This document shows positions 14,291 to 23,482 of a stretch of DNA of 64,000 bases, in pieces. The notes under the pieces are model-generated. The model saw only the letters and a program-made list of their open reading frames with translations, did no database searches and was not told where the DNA came from. This DNA is from an uncultured Holdemanella sp. GTDB taxonomy: Bacteria > Bacillota_I > Bacilli_A > Erysipelotrichales > Erysipelotrichaceae. Location: positions 1 through 64,000 of the forward strand of contig CAAEDN010000006.1 in assembly GCA_900754615.1 (NCBI GenBank), read 5' to 3'. The position numbers and the translations under genes were made by a program. Positions within the stretch are counted from its first letter, which is position 1. Each line of letters opens with the position of its first letter.

Positions 14291-17074
14291 ATGCAAAAAT
14301 CAAAGCCTAGCTTACAAACAATCAAAAACATTTTCTATATATTAATGGTCGCAATTTTAGGATGGTTTCTTTGCATGCAACTATTTGGTGCCAACGAACA
14401 AGACTATAATACGCAACCTGAATCAACGATCTATTCCGGTACATTTTATTGGAAAAAAGCGGATGGCTCGAAGCAAAAAATAGATATTCCTGGAACATAT
14501 GATGTAAAGCCAGGACAGACGATGGTCATCACTACAACACTTCCTAAAAATTATGATGAAACCTCTCTAGCAATTCGTTCTTCTTTGCAGGATGTTAAAT
14601 TCTATATTGGAAATAAACTTCGTACACAATATTCTACAAAAAACACAAGAATGGCCGGTAAAAATTCAGCAAGCCGTTATATCTTCTGCCCTACATCTTA
14701 TAAGGATGCAGGTAAACAACTACGCATTGAATTAACAACCTACACCTCTAACTATTCAGGCATTGTCAATGAAGTGTATTGTGGAAATCAAGTGGATATC
14801 TGGCAATTCATATACAATCAATATGGTCTCTCTACTTATATTGCCATCTTTATATTATTTGCCGGCATCACATCCATTCTATTTGGGATTGCCCTAAGAT
14901 TTGTCTATCACGCAAACTTTGATATGGAATACTTTGGATGGTGTATGGTCATGGAAGCTGTCTGGATGTTAGGAGAGTCCAAAATTCGCCAGATTCTAGT
15001 TCCGAATGCATCCGCATTAGCTTCCTTATGCTTTGTGATGATTATGTTAAGTCCATTACCCATTCTGTTTTATGCAGACAACATTCAAAACGGCAAGCAT
15101 CGTAAGCTTTATCAAACCATTGGATGCATCGTACTTATAAACTTTACACTCTGTTCCATTCTTTATTTAGCTAAAATCAAAGACTATATTGAAACTCTCC
15201 CGATTGGGCAGCTTCTACTTTTCTTTGTATTTATAATGGTATTGGTCCATCTATGCCAATATATACATTCAAATGTTAAAAACTATACAGACTACCTTTT
15301 GTTGATTGGACTATTTTTAGTTCTAATCTGCGTTGCGATTGAATCTGCATCTGTTTATTTTGTATCCATGGTTTCCGGCATCTTTATTGGTATCGGCATG
15401 ATTATATTGTTATTGACTAATATTGTACGTACAATTTATAAGATCCAACAAGTAGAAGAGGTTCGTCATCAGAAAGAACTTGAAAATGTTCAAAGACAAA
15501 TCGAAAAAGTAACACTTCAAATGATGCAGACACTCTCTACAACAATTGAAGCAAAAGATGAATATACACGCGGCCACTCAAGGCGTGTTGCCCAATATGC
15601 TGCATTGATTGCTGAACATTTAGGTTGGACAAAGGATGAAGTGCAAAATATAAAAAACTGTGCTTATTTACACGATATCGGTAAAATTGGTATTCCAGAC
15701 CAGATTCTAAATAAGCCAGGAAACTTGACTGAAGAAGAAATTCATTTGATTCAGCAGCATCCTGTCATTGGTGCTGACATCTTAAAGGATGTCACCATCA
15801 TTCCACATTTAGTAAAAGTCACAAGAAGTCATCATGAAAACTATGATGGAACCGGTTATCCAGATGGACTAAAAGGAAAGGATATTCCGATTGAAGCTCG
15901 TATAATGACTATAGCCGATAGTTATGATGCCATGAATTCAAAAAGAATCTATCGCAATGCGCTAAGTTTCGAACAAATCCATCATGAAATCGAAAATAAG
16001 GCAGGCACTCAATTTGATCCTGACATTACAAAAATCTTCCTTAAACTTATGGATGACGGATCTTTATTTAGTTTAGAACATGAAACCATTCCAGCTCATG
16101 AAAACACAATCAATAAGTTTATATCCGATGTAGTAACAACTATAAAAGAACAAGAAGACACAAATCAACATGATTATCTAACAGGTCTTCCCGTACGTAA
16201 TATAGGACAAAAACTCATTGCGAGTGCAATGCAAAATACGGATGGATGCCTTATCTTCTTAGATATGGATAACCTCAAGAAAATTAATGACATCTATGGA
16301 CATAAAGCAGGTGACAGAGCCTTAAAAAGTTTAGGAAATCTTTTGCTGCACCTGCCAACAAATAAAATTGCCTGCCGTATGGGAGGAGATGAATTTCTTC
16401 TATTCTTGCCTGAAATTCGTTCTGAGCAAGCAGAAACGACTGTATCTAGCTTAATCCAGCAATTCCAAGAAATCGTACAAAGCGATAGTGAAATTCATTT
16501 TGCAGCTCTTTCCGCAGGAATGTTGATGTGCACTACAAATGACACTTTTGCGGATGCCTATTCAAAAGTAGATAAAGCACTCTACTATGTTAAGCAAAAT
16601 GGAAAGAACAACTATTCTTTCTACAATCAAATTCATTATGCGAATGCAACAACCCATATGCCAGACTTAAAACAAGTTGCCCAATCATTGCATACAAGTG
16701 GAAGCTATACTGGTGCTTTGAATTTAGAATATCGCGAATTCACACGACAATATGAATACATCCATCAATTGATGATTCGCAATCAATGGAACTGTTATCT
16801 TGTCATGATCACAATGGAAACTGTGCAAGATACATTGCCATACATAGAAGAAATCGAAGAAGCATTGAGCCATATGGACGAAGCCATCCGCAACAACATA
16901 CGTAAAGTGGATGTCTGTACACGCTACAGTGCTATGCAGTATCTAATTATTCTATCCCAGCCTATGGAAACACAAATTCCAAACATTATGGCACGCATCT
17001 TTATGCAGTATTATAAACTACAAGATAGCCAGCACTTTGCACCTACATATGAATATATTGTAATGAAAGATTAA
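14291..17074 (+). CDS. Membrane HD-GYP / GGDEF cyclic-di-GMP signalling protein
   Basis: This 927-residue sensor has a signal-anchor helix, an outside domain (about 35-175), a 7TM block (about 180-390), a short coiled coil, an HD-GYP phosphodiesterase domain (about 410-600) and a GGDEF domain (about 625-770), plus about 150 extra C-terminal residues. HD-GYP residues are intact (AYLHDIGKIG and GTGYPDGLKG). The GGDEF loop CRMGGDEFLLF is canonical, as is the metal site FLDMDNLKKIN. It could therefore both make and cleave cyclic di-GMP, or use one domain for binding. The ATG at 14291 follows AAAGGA by eight bases and is better than an upstream TTG at 14285. It lies divergent from the marR unit and ends at a strong terminator. 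Confidence 0.93.
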   Translation: MQKSKPSLQTIKNIFYILMVAILGWFLCMQLFGANEQDYNTQPESTIYSGTFYWKKADGSKQKIDIPGTYDVKPGQTMVITTTLPKNYDETSLAIRSSLQDVKFYIGNKLRTQYSTKNTRMAGKNSASRYIFCPTSYKDAGKQLRIELTTYTSNYSGIVNEVYCGNQVDIWQFIYNQYGLSTYIAIFILFAGITSILFGIALRFVYHANFDMEYFGWCMVMEAVWMLGESKIRQILVPNASALASLCFVMIMLSPLPILFYADNIQNGKHRKLYQTIGCIVLINFTLCSILYLAKIKDYIETLPIGQLLLFFVFIMVLVHLCQYIHSNVKNYTDYLLLIGLFLVLICVAIESASVYFVSMVSGIFIGIGMIILLLTNIVRTIYKIQQVEEVRHQKELENVQRQIEKVTLQMMQTLSTTIEAKDEYTRGHSRRVAQYAALIAEHLGWTKDEVQNIKNCAYLHDIGKIGIPDQILNKPGNLTEEEIHLIQQHPVIGADILKDVTIIPHLVKVTRSHHENYDGTGYPDGLKGKDIPIEARIMTIADSYDAMNSKRIYRNALSFEQIHHEIENKAGTQFDPDITKIFLKLMDDGSLFSLEHETIPAHENTINKFISDVVTTIKEQEDTNQHDYLTGLPVRNIGQKLIASAMQNTDGCLIFLDMDNLKKINDIYGHKAGDRALKSLGNLLLHLPTNKIACRMGGDEFLLFLPEIRSEQAETTVSSLIQQFQEIVQSDSEIHFAALSAGMLMCTTNDTFADAYSKVDKALYYVKQNGKNNYSFYNQIHYANATTHMPDLKQVAQSLHTSGSYTGALNLEYREFTRQYEYIHQLMIRNQWNCYLVMITMETVQDTLPYIEEIEEALSHMDEAIRNNIRKVDVCTRYSAMQYLIILSQPMETQIPNIMARIFMQYYKLQDSQHFAPTYEYIVMKD

Positions 17075-17104
17075 AGAAGATTGACCAAGCATCAATCTTC
17101 TTTT
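17075..17104. terminator. Bidirectional terminator
   Basis: The perfect 10-bp stem AGAAGATTGA / TCAATCTTCT has a 7-nt loop and a short T-run on the plus strand. It separates the convergent HD-GYP gene and the Ser-rich protein gene. Confidence 0.85.
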
Positions 17105-17109
17105 CTTCC

Positions 17110-18579
17110 TTATTCTCCCAGTTCATCCAACATATCATCTACACCATCACGATAGCTTTCATCATTATCGTAACGATTCTCATCATAATCACCAGAATAC
17201 GCATCATCACTTCCTTCATCATAGGATGAAGACGAAGAAGATGATGATGAGCTTGAACTTTGCCCCTCTTTCTTTTTACGTTTTTCTTCCCTCGCCTTAA
17301 ACTCATTCTGTTCGGCACGACGCCTACTCTCAATACGATACTGCTCCTGTGCAGCTTCCCACTCTGCCTCTTCCTTTTTCAAAGACATATAACCATATCC
17401 AAATAGAAGTCCAATTATAATCAAGAAAACAATTCCACCCTTACCACTTGATGTCTTCTCCTGTTTAATAGCTACAGAAGATCTACTTTGATTTGCCTTT
17501 CTAGTAGATTGACTCACATGTTCACTACGAATCTTTTGGGATTGTACTTTAACCATTTTAGAGGGCTCAACCACCATTTTATTATGTATATCAAGTAATC
17601 TTCTAAATATAAAATGAGCTAACCAATTAATAAAAGCATCCTCAAATTCAATACTCATACATGTTAATACACTAAGAAACTCAAGCACAGCTTCATCGAT
17701 TAATGATGAATCGAAACAAGGATTTTCACGTAACATTATACGAATTTCATCCTCAGATTTACCATCATAATTACGAATTAGTTCATCATCACTCATATCC
17801 ATTATTTTCTTAACGCCATTGCCTACAATCTTCTTACGAGTTTCTATATCCAATTTATTAGATTTCCTTCTTTCTGTTTTTGTAGGTATCTTAGACACTT
17901 TTGGTAACTTTGTTTCCTTCTTCTCAAAAACAGGTACATCCATACCATACTGCTGCATTACATCTATTAATTCTTTAGTCAATAACCCCTTCTTGTCTGC
18001 TTCAATATAAATCTCTTCATATATCGGACAAAGACTACAAACTTCTATAAACTTATCTTCCTTTAATAAAGAATCTACAGATTCCATAAAACCATACGAA
18101 CTATATTCCTTAATACACTCTTCACAAATAGCCGCATAGAAATGCCTTAAATAAACAGGCATAAATATAGAAGTATAGAAATCATTTTCTTCACATTGTT
18201 TAGAAACAGCTTCAATATGTTTCTTTACCTTACTAGAATCTAAAATCATGCGATATAAAGTACTCGCCAAAGGATTGCACAATATACCGAAGTTTACATT
18301 TAAACAAGACTCGAACATCTTCTCTTTCACTAATTCAACTTCAACTTCCAATTGAGATGTACTTCCCTGCATCATAAGCACTTGAATCTTTTCTAGATTT
18401 GCTACATCACGACTTAAATTTGCGGTATTCATATTTGAAAAAGGTAGTTGAATATCCTTATATCCACCACAAACCAAATGATGTTCTACTTGATTTACTA
18501 AATCAGAATACTTTTCTTTACACTCATTATAATATTCATACCAATCTAGAAATTCTTTTGAAATTATTATATTTTCCAT
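17110..18579 (-). CDS. Unknown single-TM protein with poly-Ser and acidic tail
   Basis: I do not recognise the family of this 489-residue protein. Residues 1-215 look like a helical domain. A basic Lys/Arg/Ser linker follows, then a second helical domain (about 240-345), another basic linker (about 345-380) and one membrane helix GGIVFLIIIGLLFGYGYMSL near 385. The segment after it is highly charged and probably coiled coil, then come twelve consecutive Ser and an acidic Asp/Glu/Tyr-rich tail ending DDMLDELGE. It overlaps the HNH gene by 13 nt and is translated right after it, so the two likely act together. A membrane-bound partner of a nuclease is one reading; nothing in it is a proven effector motif. 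Confidence 0.75.
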   Translation of the reverse strand: MENIIISKEFLDWYEYYNECKEKYSDLVNQVEHHLVCGGYKDIQLPFSNMNTANLSRDVANLEKIQVLMMQGSTSQLEVEVELVKEKMFESCLNVNFGILCNPLASTLYRMILDSSKVKKHIEAVSKQCEENDFYTSIFMPVYLRHFYAAICEECIKEYSSYGFMESVDSLLKEDKFIEVCSLCPIYEEIYIEADKKGLLTKELIDVMQQYGMDVPVFEKKETKLPKVSKIPTKTERRKSNKLDIETRKKIVGNGVKKIMDMSDDELIRNYDGKSEDEIRIMLRENPCFDSSLIDEAVLEFLSVLTCMSIEFEDAFINWLAHFIFRRLLDIHNKMVVEPSKMVKVQSQKIRSEHVSQSTRKANQSRSSVAIKQEKTSSGKGGIVFLIIIGLLFGYGYMSLKKEEAEWEAAQEQYRIESRRRAEQNEFKAREEKRKKKEGQSSSSSSSSSSSSYDEGSDDAYSGDYDENRYDNDESYRDGVDDMLDELGE

Positions 18580-19709
18580 TCCCGATACCCCTGCATTCTA
18601 GCCGCCTCATACAAAGGATGTAGATGTGCTTCTAATTTATGTTTAAACACATCTTCCGTATTTCCTTTGACATACAACTCTTCAACAGCCCAAAGAGATT
18701 GAAGATTTTTTGCGTAACACTTCTCAAATAATGTATGAATCGAATCATATTCTACAACGCTCTTATATAAGTCATACTCCATACTCGCCATTTTATTAAA
18801 ATATAGATTCCATTCAGGTAAGTTATTACTCTTTGAACGATTCACACTCGCATTGCTAGGCACTAAATTCCACACCTCATCATGAGCTACATAAGACCAA
18901 GGAATGAAATGATCCACATCAAAGGATGATTCTAATTTATTACCTGTAAATATATCCAGAATTTCTTTATTTGACACTTCAATATGTGCATTCCACAAAT
19001 CACGCACCCTCTCTAAATGTCTTACACTATTTCTTTCATCATCCAACTTATTTATAATTCCTGGAACTCCCGGATTAATCATTTGAAGAAACTGAATCTT
19101 ATTATACTGAATCCAGTTTTTAATAATCATATAATTATCCATCAAGAAAGGAAGCCATACATCTTGTAACACGACCATCTTTTGAATCCCTGTTCCATTC
19201 TCAATAATATAAGGAAGGCTAACCTCTTGATTCAACATTTGAATATATTCAATACGATACGCATCCCCCTTATCCTTTGTAAGTTCAGATGAAAAGCTAC
19301 TCAATAATTTATAGGGAACATTCTCCGCTAGTTTTTTCTTATATTCTAAAATCAAAGCATTCTGTTCTTTTAATACACTACGAATTTCATCCGGCTTTGA
19401 ATTCTCATTCAACAAAGTATTTTGAACTAACACATCTATCGCTCGATTGATCGCATCTCTTCTTTGTCCTTCAATGATTGGCCCCAAAAACAAGTGATAC
19501 TGCGTAACTGTATACCAAGCTGAAACAATCATCTCATCAAAGATTTCATCAAAAGAAAAGCGTCGTTTTTTCAACATTAAATTCATAATGGCATCTAACC
19601 AATAGAATTTGTAACATTGCGTAGGATGCTCCAACATATTTCCAAAGGCACGATAATCTAGTTCTCCAGAATATTCATCCCTTTTTATAAATTCCATATT
19701 CATACCCAT
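18567..19709 (-). CDS. HNH endonuclease-domain protein
   Basis: This 380-residue protein has a C-terminal HNH nuclease motif near residues 265-295: DVDHFIPWSYVAHDEVWNLV followed by PSNASVNRSKSNNLP. It thus has the first His, the central Asn and the third-position Asn/Lys. The N-terminal 250 residues are helical and include TQCYKFYWLDAIM, a pattern seen at the front of many stand-alone HNH proteins in restriction or defence settings. It is first in a two-gene unit with a Ser-rich membrane protein and divergent from a PLD/helicase gene. Three nearby ATGs exist (MGMNME); the first follows AGAAAG. The target, DNA or otherwise, is unknown. Confidence 0.85.
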   Translation of the reverse strand: MGMNMEFIKRDEYSGELDYRAFGNMLEHPTQCYKFYWLDAIMNLMLKKRRFSFDEIFDEMIVSAWYTVTQYHLFLGPIIEGQRRDAINRAIDVLVQNTLLNENSKPDEIRSVLKEQNALILEYKKKLAENVPYKLLSSFSSELTKDKGDAYRIEYIQMLNQEVSLPYIIENGTGIQKMVVLQDVWLPFLMDNYMIIKNWIQYNKIQFLQMINPGVPGIINKLDDERNSVRHLERVRDLWNAHIEVSNKEILDIFTGNKLESSFDVDHFIPWSYVAHDEVWNLVPSNASVNRSKSNNLPEWNLYFNKMASMEYDLYKSVVEYDSIHTLFEKCYAKNLQSLWAVEELYVKGNTEDVFKHKLEAHLHPLYEAARMQGYREWKI

Positions 19710-19735
19710 ATTTCTTTCTAAGACTATTATAACCT

Positions 19736-19771
19736 TTTCGATCTATGATTTCATTTTTATGCTGGTATAAT
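19736..19771. promoter_or_regulatory. Divergent promoter pair between HNH and helicase genes
   Basis: A minus-strand TATAAT (19736-19741) serves the HNH gene. A plus-strand extended -10 box TGG-TATAAT (19763-19771) serves the helicase gene. They are 25 bp apart, so both units could be controlled by one factor. Confidence 0.6.
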
Positions 19772-19798
19772 ACTAATTAAAGATATGGAGTTTTAATT

Positions 19799-22648
19799 AT
19801 GAACTATCAAAATATACAGAACGGTCTATCTACCGCATTTCTAAATAAAAATATATCTTCCAATACCTTATATCGACCTCAATTTATTTCGAACGACTAT
19901 AAGAATGGAAAAAAAGTATTAAGTACAATTGAAGATGAATTATTACACTGCGATTCCTTTCTAATCAGTGTCGCCTTTATCACCATGGGAGGTATTACCC
20001 CCTTGCTTCAAACCCTTCGTACTTTAGAAGATAAAGGCATCAAAGGAAAGATTCTAACAACCGATTATCTAGCTTTTAGCGATCCTAAAGCACTAGATAA
20101 ACTCGCCACATTTTCTAATATTGAACTTAAGATGTATCTAGTACCCGACTCAAAAAATGGTTTTCATACTAAAGGATATATCTTTCAATCCGATGAAATC
20201 TATAAGATTCTTATTGGTTCTAGTAATATGACAAATACAGCACTTACCACAAATCGTGAATGGAATACGAAAATTGTTTCTACTAAATCCGGTGAGTTTG
20301 TATCTGAAATGCTTGAGGAATTTGATAGTCTCTGGAATCATTCGAATACACATTCTTACAATGAATTTATCGGTGCTTATCGAGTGCATTATGAAGAATA
20401 CAAGAAAGTCAAACAAAAAGAAAAAATCGAACTTCCTTCTAAACAACTCATTCCGAATTCTATGCAGCAAGCCTTTATTTCAAGTCTTAGAAACATACGT
20501 AATTTGAATGAATCCAAAGCTCTTCTAATCAGTGCAACGGGAACAGGAAAAACATACGCCTCTGCATTTGCACTTCAAGATCAAAATCCAAAAAGAGCCT
20601 TATTCCTTGTTCATAGAGAACAAATTGCCAAACAAGCTCTTCAAAGCTATAAAAATGTATTTGGCAATACAAAAACATTCGGTCTATTATCTGGAAATAG
20701 TAAAGATACTAATGTAGACTACTTGTTCGCAACTATGCAAACCATGTCTAAAAAAGAAGTGTATTCTAGTTTTGCCCCTGATACATTTGACACCATCATT
20801 ATTGATGAAGCCCATCGCATTGGTGCAAAAAGCTACCAGGAAATCATGGACTACTTTAAACCAAAATTTTGGCTAGGCATGTCGGCAAGCCCAGAAAGAA
20901 CAGATGACTTTGATGTCTATGCCGCCTTCGACCATAATATTGCCTATGAAATACGTCTTCAACAAGCTCTCGAAGAAAACCTATTATGCCCATTCCATTA
21001 TTTTGGGATTACCGATTTATTAACAAATGGAAATGAAACGGATTTTACGGACTTTAACTATTTAACATCCAACCAAAGAGTCGACTATATTATCGAACAA
21101 ACCAATTACTACGGTTATAGTGGAGAACGAGTCAAGGGACTTATGTTTTGCAGTTCTAAAAAAGAAGCAGCTGCCCTTAGTGAAAGACTAAATCTAAGAG
21201 GCTATCGAACACTTGCCCTAAGTGGCGAGGATTCTCAAGAAAAAAGAGAAGATGCGATTGATCGATTAGTATCCAACACACGAAATGACTATCTACAATA
21301 CATATTAACAGTGGATATTTTTAATGAAGGTGTGGATATTCCAGAAATTAATCAAGTTGTCCTTTTAAGGCCCACACAATCTCCTATTGTCTTTGTGCAA
21401 CAATTAGGTCGAGGCCTAAGAAAATCACAAGACAAAGAATACGTTGTCATTCTAGACTTCATTGGAAATTACAAGAATAACTTTATGATACCAATTGCCC
21501 TATCTGGAGATCGTTCTTACAACAAAGATAACATCAGACGTTACGTGATGGAAGGAGAAAGAATCATTCCGGGATCAAGTACAATACACTTTGATGAAAT
21601 CAGTAAGAAACAAATCTTCGCATCCATTGATACAGCTAACTTTGCGGACATCAAACTCATTAAGGACAGCTATAAAAATCTGAAAAATAAACTTGGAAAA
21701 ATCCCAACCCTTATGGATTTTGAAAACTATGGCGAAATAAATGTACAAAGAATCTTCGACAATAAATCATTAGGATCTTACTATGCTTTTTTAAAGAAAT
21801 ATGAAAAGGATTATAAGATCAGGTTGAATGAACTTGAAGAAAGCTTTATTAAATTCATTTGTACAAAACTTGCCAATGGAAAAAGAAAAACAGAACTTGA
21901 AGTATTAAATGATTTAATCAATAATCAAGATTATATTTTTCCAAATAATCTATCCCAAACAAATATCATGAACATCTTCACCAATGAATTCCCTACTGGT
22001 TCTGGAAAGAATACATTTAAAGATTGTATTTTTATGGAAGATAAGAAGATTTCTAAATCATTTAAAACATGTTTAGAAAACAATGATTTTAAATCCATGT
22101 TGAAAGAAATCATTGAATATGGGTTAGACCATTACAACAAATATTATAAGAACACGTATAAAGATACAAACTTTGTACTCTACCAAAAATATACATATGA
22201 AGATGCCTGTCGCCTGTTAAATTGGCAACACAATGAAGTTCCATTAAATATTGGCGGATACAAATATGATCAAACAACCAAAACATTCCCTGTCTTTATC
22301 AATTATGACAAGGCAAATGATATTCAAGATACAATCAAATATGAAGATCATTTTATCAATGAAAGTCAATTGATTGCGATATCCAAATCAGGAAGAACCA
22401 CAAGCAGTGATGACGTACAAAACTTCTTGTACGCCAAAGAAAGAGGCATTGAAATCCATTTGTTTGTGAGAAAAAATAAAGATGATAAGACAAGTAAAGA
22501 ATTCTATTATTTAGGCAATATGAAAGCAGAAATAGACAAGGCCAAACAGTTCATGATGCCAAACACACAAAAAACAGCCGTCGAAATCTTATGGCAACTA
22601 GATACACCCGTAAGAGAAGACATTTATCGATATATCGTAGAGGAGTGA
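19799..22648 (+). CDS. PLD-nuclease / SF2 helicase / DUF3427 protein
   Basis: This 949-residue protein starts with a phospholipase-D-like nuclease domain (about 30-180) with HTKGYIFQSDE and IGSSNMTNTALTTNREW, matching one HxK(x)nGSxN half-site. A superfamily 2 helicase core follows: Walker A SATGTGKTYAS near 246, DEAH box IIDEAHRIG near 334, motif III GMSASPERTD, and helicase C motifs VDIFNEGVDIPEIN and VQQLGRGLRKS. The C-terminal half is a DUF3427-type region. This architecture occurs in many bacteria, often in defence neighbourhoods, but its mechanism is not settled. The next gene, a NUDIX hydrolase, starts 4 nt after the stop. RBS is GGAG, eight bases before ATG. Confidence 0.92.
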   Translation: MNYQNIQNGLSTAFLNKNISSNTLYRPQFISNDYKNGKKVLSTIEDELLHCDSFLISVAFITMGGITPLLQTLRTLEDKGIKGKILTTDYLAFSDPKALDKLATFSNIELKMYLVPDSKNGFHTKGYIFQSDEIYKILIGSSNMTNTALTTNREWNTKIVSTKSGEFVSEMLEEFDSLWNHSNTHSYNEFIGAYRVHYEEYKKVKQKEKIELPSKQLIPNSMQQAFISSLRNIRNLNESKALLISATGTGKTYASAFALQDQNPKRALFLVHREQIAKQALQSYKNVFGNTKTFGLLSGNSKDTNVDYLFATMQTMSKKEVYSSFAPDTFDTIIIDEAHRIGAKSYQEIMDYFKPKFWLGMSASPERTDDFDVYAAFDHNIAYEIRLQQALEENLLCPFHYFGITDLLTNGNETDFTDFNYLTSNQRVDYIIEQTNYYGYSGERVKGLMFCSSKKEAAALSERLNLRGYRTLALSGEDSQEKREDAIDRLVSNTRNDYLQYILTVDIFNEGVDIPEINQVVLLRPTQSPIVFVQQLGRGLRKSQDKEYVVILDFIGNYKNNFMIPIALSGDRSYNKDNIRRYVMEGERIIPGSSTIHFDEISKKQIFASIDTANFADIKLIKDSYKNLKNKLGKIPTLMDFENYGEINVQRIFDNKSLGSYYAFLKKYEKDYKIRLNELEESFIKFICTKLANGKRKTELEVLNDLINNQDYIFPNNLSQTNIMNIFTNEFPTGSGKNTFKDCIFMEDKKISKSFKTCLENNDFKSMLKEIIEYGLDHYNKYYKNTYKDTNFVLYQKYTYEDACRLLNWQHNEVPLNIGGYKYDQTTKTFPVFINYDKANDIQDTIKYEDHFINESQLIAISKSGRTTSSDDVQNFLYAKERGIEIHLFVRKNKDDKTSKEFYYLGNMKAEIDKAKQFMMPNTQKTAVEILWQLDTPVREDIYRYIVEE

Positions 22649-22652
22649 TTTT

Positions 22653-23039
22653 TTGAAAACAATACACGTAGTAGCCGCCATTATCAAAGATGGAAATAAA
22701 ATATTCGCCACTCAAAGAGGCTATGGCGAATTTAAAGACGGATGGGAATTTCCAGGAGGAAAAGTAGAACCTAATGAAACAAGTAAACAAGCCATTGTTC
22801 GAGAAATTAAAGAAGAATTAGATACAACTATTCAAGTAGAAGAATATTTTGATACAGTCGAATACGACTATCCAAACTTCCACCTATCGATGGAATGTTT
22901 CATTTGTACAATACTTGAAGGTAAGCTAACTCTATTAGAACACGAATCCGCTAAGTGGCTTACTAAAGAAACATTAGATTCAGTAGATTGGCTACCTGCA
23001 GATCTAGGATTAATAACAAAATTAAAAGAAGTATTATAA
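22653..23039 (+). CDS. NUDIX (MutT-like) nucleoside triphosphate pyrophosphohydrolase
   Basis: This 128-residue MutT-type hydrolase has a complete Nudix box: GGKVEPNETSKQAIVREIKE followed by ELD, preceded by WEFPGG. It probably hydrolyses a nucleoside triphosphate, such as an oxidised or modified (d)NTP, to the monophosphate. The start is a TTG at 22653, seven bases after AGGAG, inside the tail of the helicase gene; no ATG fits. Such tight coupling to a DUF3427 helicase suggests a joint role. One idea is removal of modified nucleotides tied to phage or DNA damage; this is inference. A general mutation-avoidance role is the alternative. Confidence 0.92.
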   Translation: MKTIHVVAAIIKDGNKIFATQRGYGEFKDGWEFPGGKVEPNETSKQAIVREIKEELDTTIQVEEYFDTVEYDYPNFHLSMECFICTILEGKLTLLEHESAKWLTKETLDSVDWLPADLGLITKLKEVL

Positions 23040-23065
23040 TCCCATACAACATTTTAAAGGACAAG

Positions 23066-23115
23066 AAAATGAGCATTTTACCTTTACATAAAAGACAAAT
23101 GCTCATTTTTATTTT
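23066..23115 (+). terminator. Terminator after the NUDIX gene
   Basis: The 12-bp stem AAATGAGCATTT / AAATGCTCATTT has an 18-nt loop and is followed by TTTTATTTTAT. Confidence 0.85.
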
Positions 23116-23159
23116 ATCCAACTGTCAAATAATCAACAAATTTACAGAAATTAATAATG

Positions 23160-23188
23160 TTTTCACATTGAAGTTTTATAATTAGAAT
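23160..23188 (+). promoter_or_regulatory. Promoter of small-toxin locus 1
   Basis: TTTTCA (23160-23165), a 17-bp spacer and TAGAAT (23183-23188) make up the promoter. The whole block, including TTTTCACATTGAA and a trailing TTGG, recurs before the second small-toxin gene at 46008-46036. Confidence 0.6.
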
Positions 23189-23296
23189 TGGCTACTTGAT
23201 GTGGTTGGTGGTTACCTCTTGTTAAGGAGATTTGAAGCCTTGAATCTTGAGTTCCAGGTAAGTAGATCTTTCTATTTTTTTACAGGAGGAAAGCTT

Positions 23297-23398
23297 ATGT
23301 ATATATATCTACATATTGATGTTGCTTTTGTGTTGTTTGCCGTGGTAGAAATACTAAAAGTAACATTAATTATTATAGAAAAATGCAAAAAGCACTAA
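23297..23398 (+). CDS. Small hydrophobic peptide, putative type I toxin (locus 1)
   Basis: This 33-residue peptide begins MYIYLHIDVAFVLFAVVEIL and ends IIIEKCKKH. It is one membrane helix with a basic tail, like Bacillota type I toxins. The start is fixed by AGGAGG seven bases upstream; a longer in-frame reading from 23201 lacks a ribosome site. The leader of about 100 nt contains ACCTCTT, which can pair with the AGGAGG, so translation may be self-masked. A minus-strand TATAAT lies downstream with a hairpin terminator overlapping this gene's stop codon, giving a convergent antisense RNA. The layout matches TxpA/RatA-type systems; toxicity is inferred. Confidence 0.65.
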   Translation: MYIYLHIDVAFVLFAVVEILKVTLIIIEKCKKH

Positions 23399-23482
23399 TC
23401 ACCACTGACAATGGACATAGATTAGTGCTTCAGCATTAATTTTATTTCAGAGTAACCACTGCTTTTCCAGTAGTCGTTCTCT
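23383..23482 (-). ncRNA. Putative antisense RNA antitoxin (locus 1)
   Basis: The minus-strand TATAAT at 23489-23494 would start an RNA of about 100 nt. It contains the hairpin CTACTG-gaaaag-CAGTGG and ends at an 11-bp stem AAGCACTAATC / GATTAGTGCTT (23390-23430) followed by TTTTT. Its 3' part is antisense to the end of the toxin mRNA. The -35 box is weak. Confidence 0.5.

Noticed and set aside
23201..23398. 65-codon version of toxin 1
   Set aside because: The upstream part has no ribosome site and codes for the structured leader; AGGAGG fixes the start at 23297.
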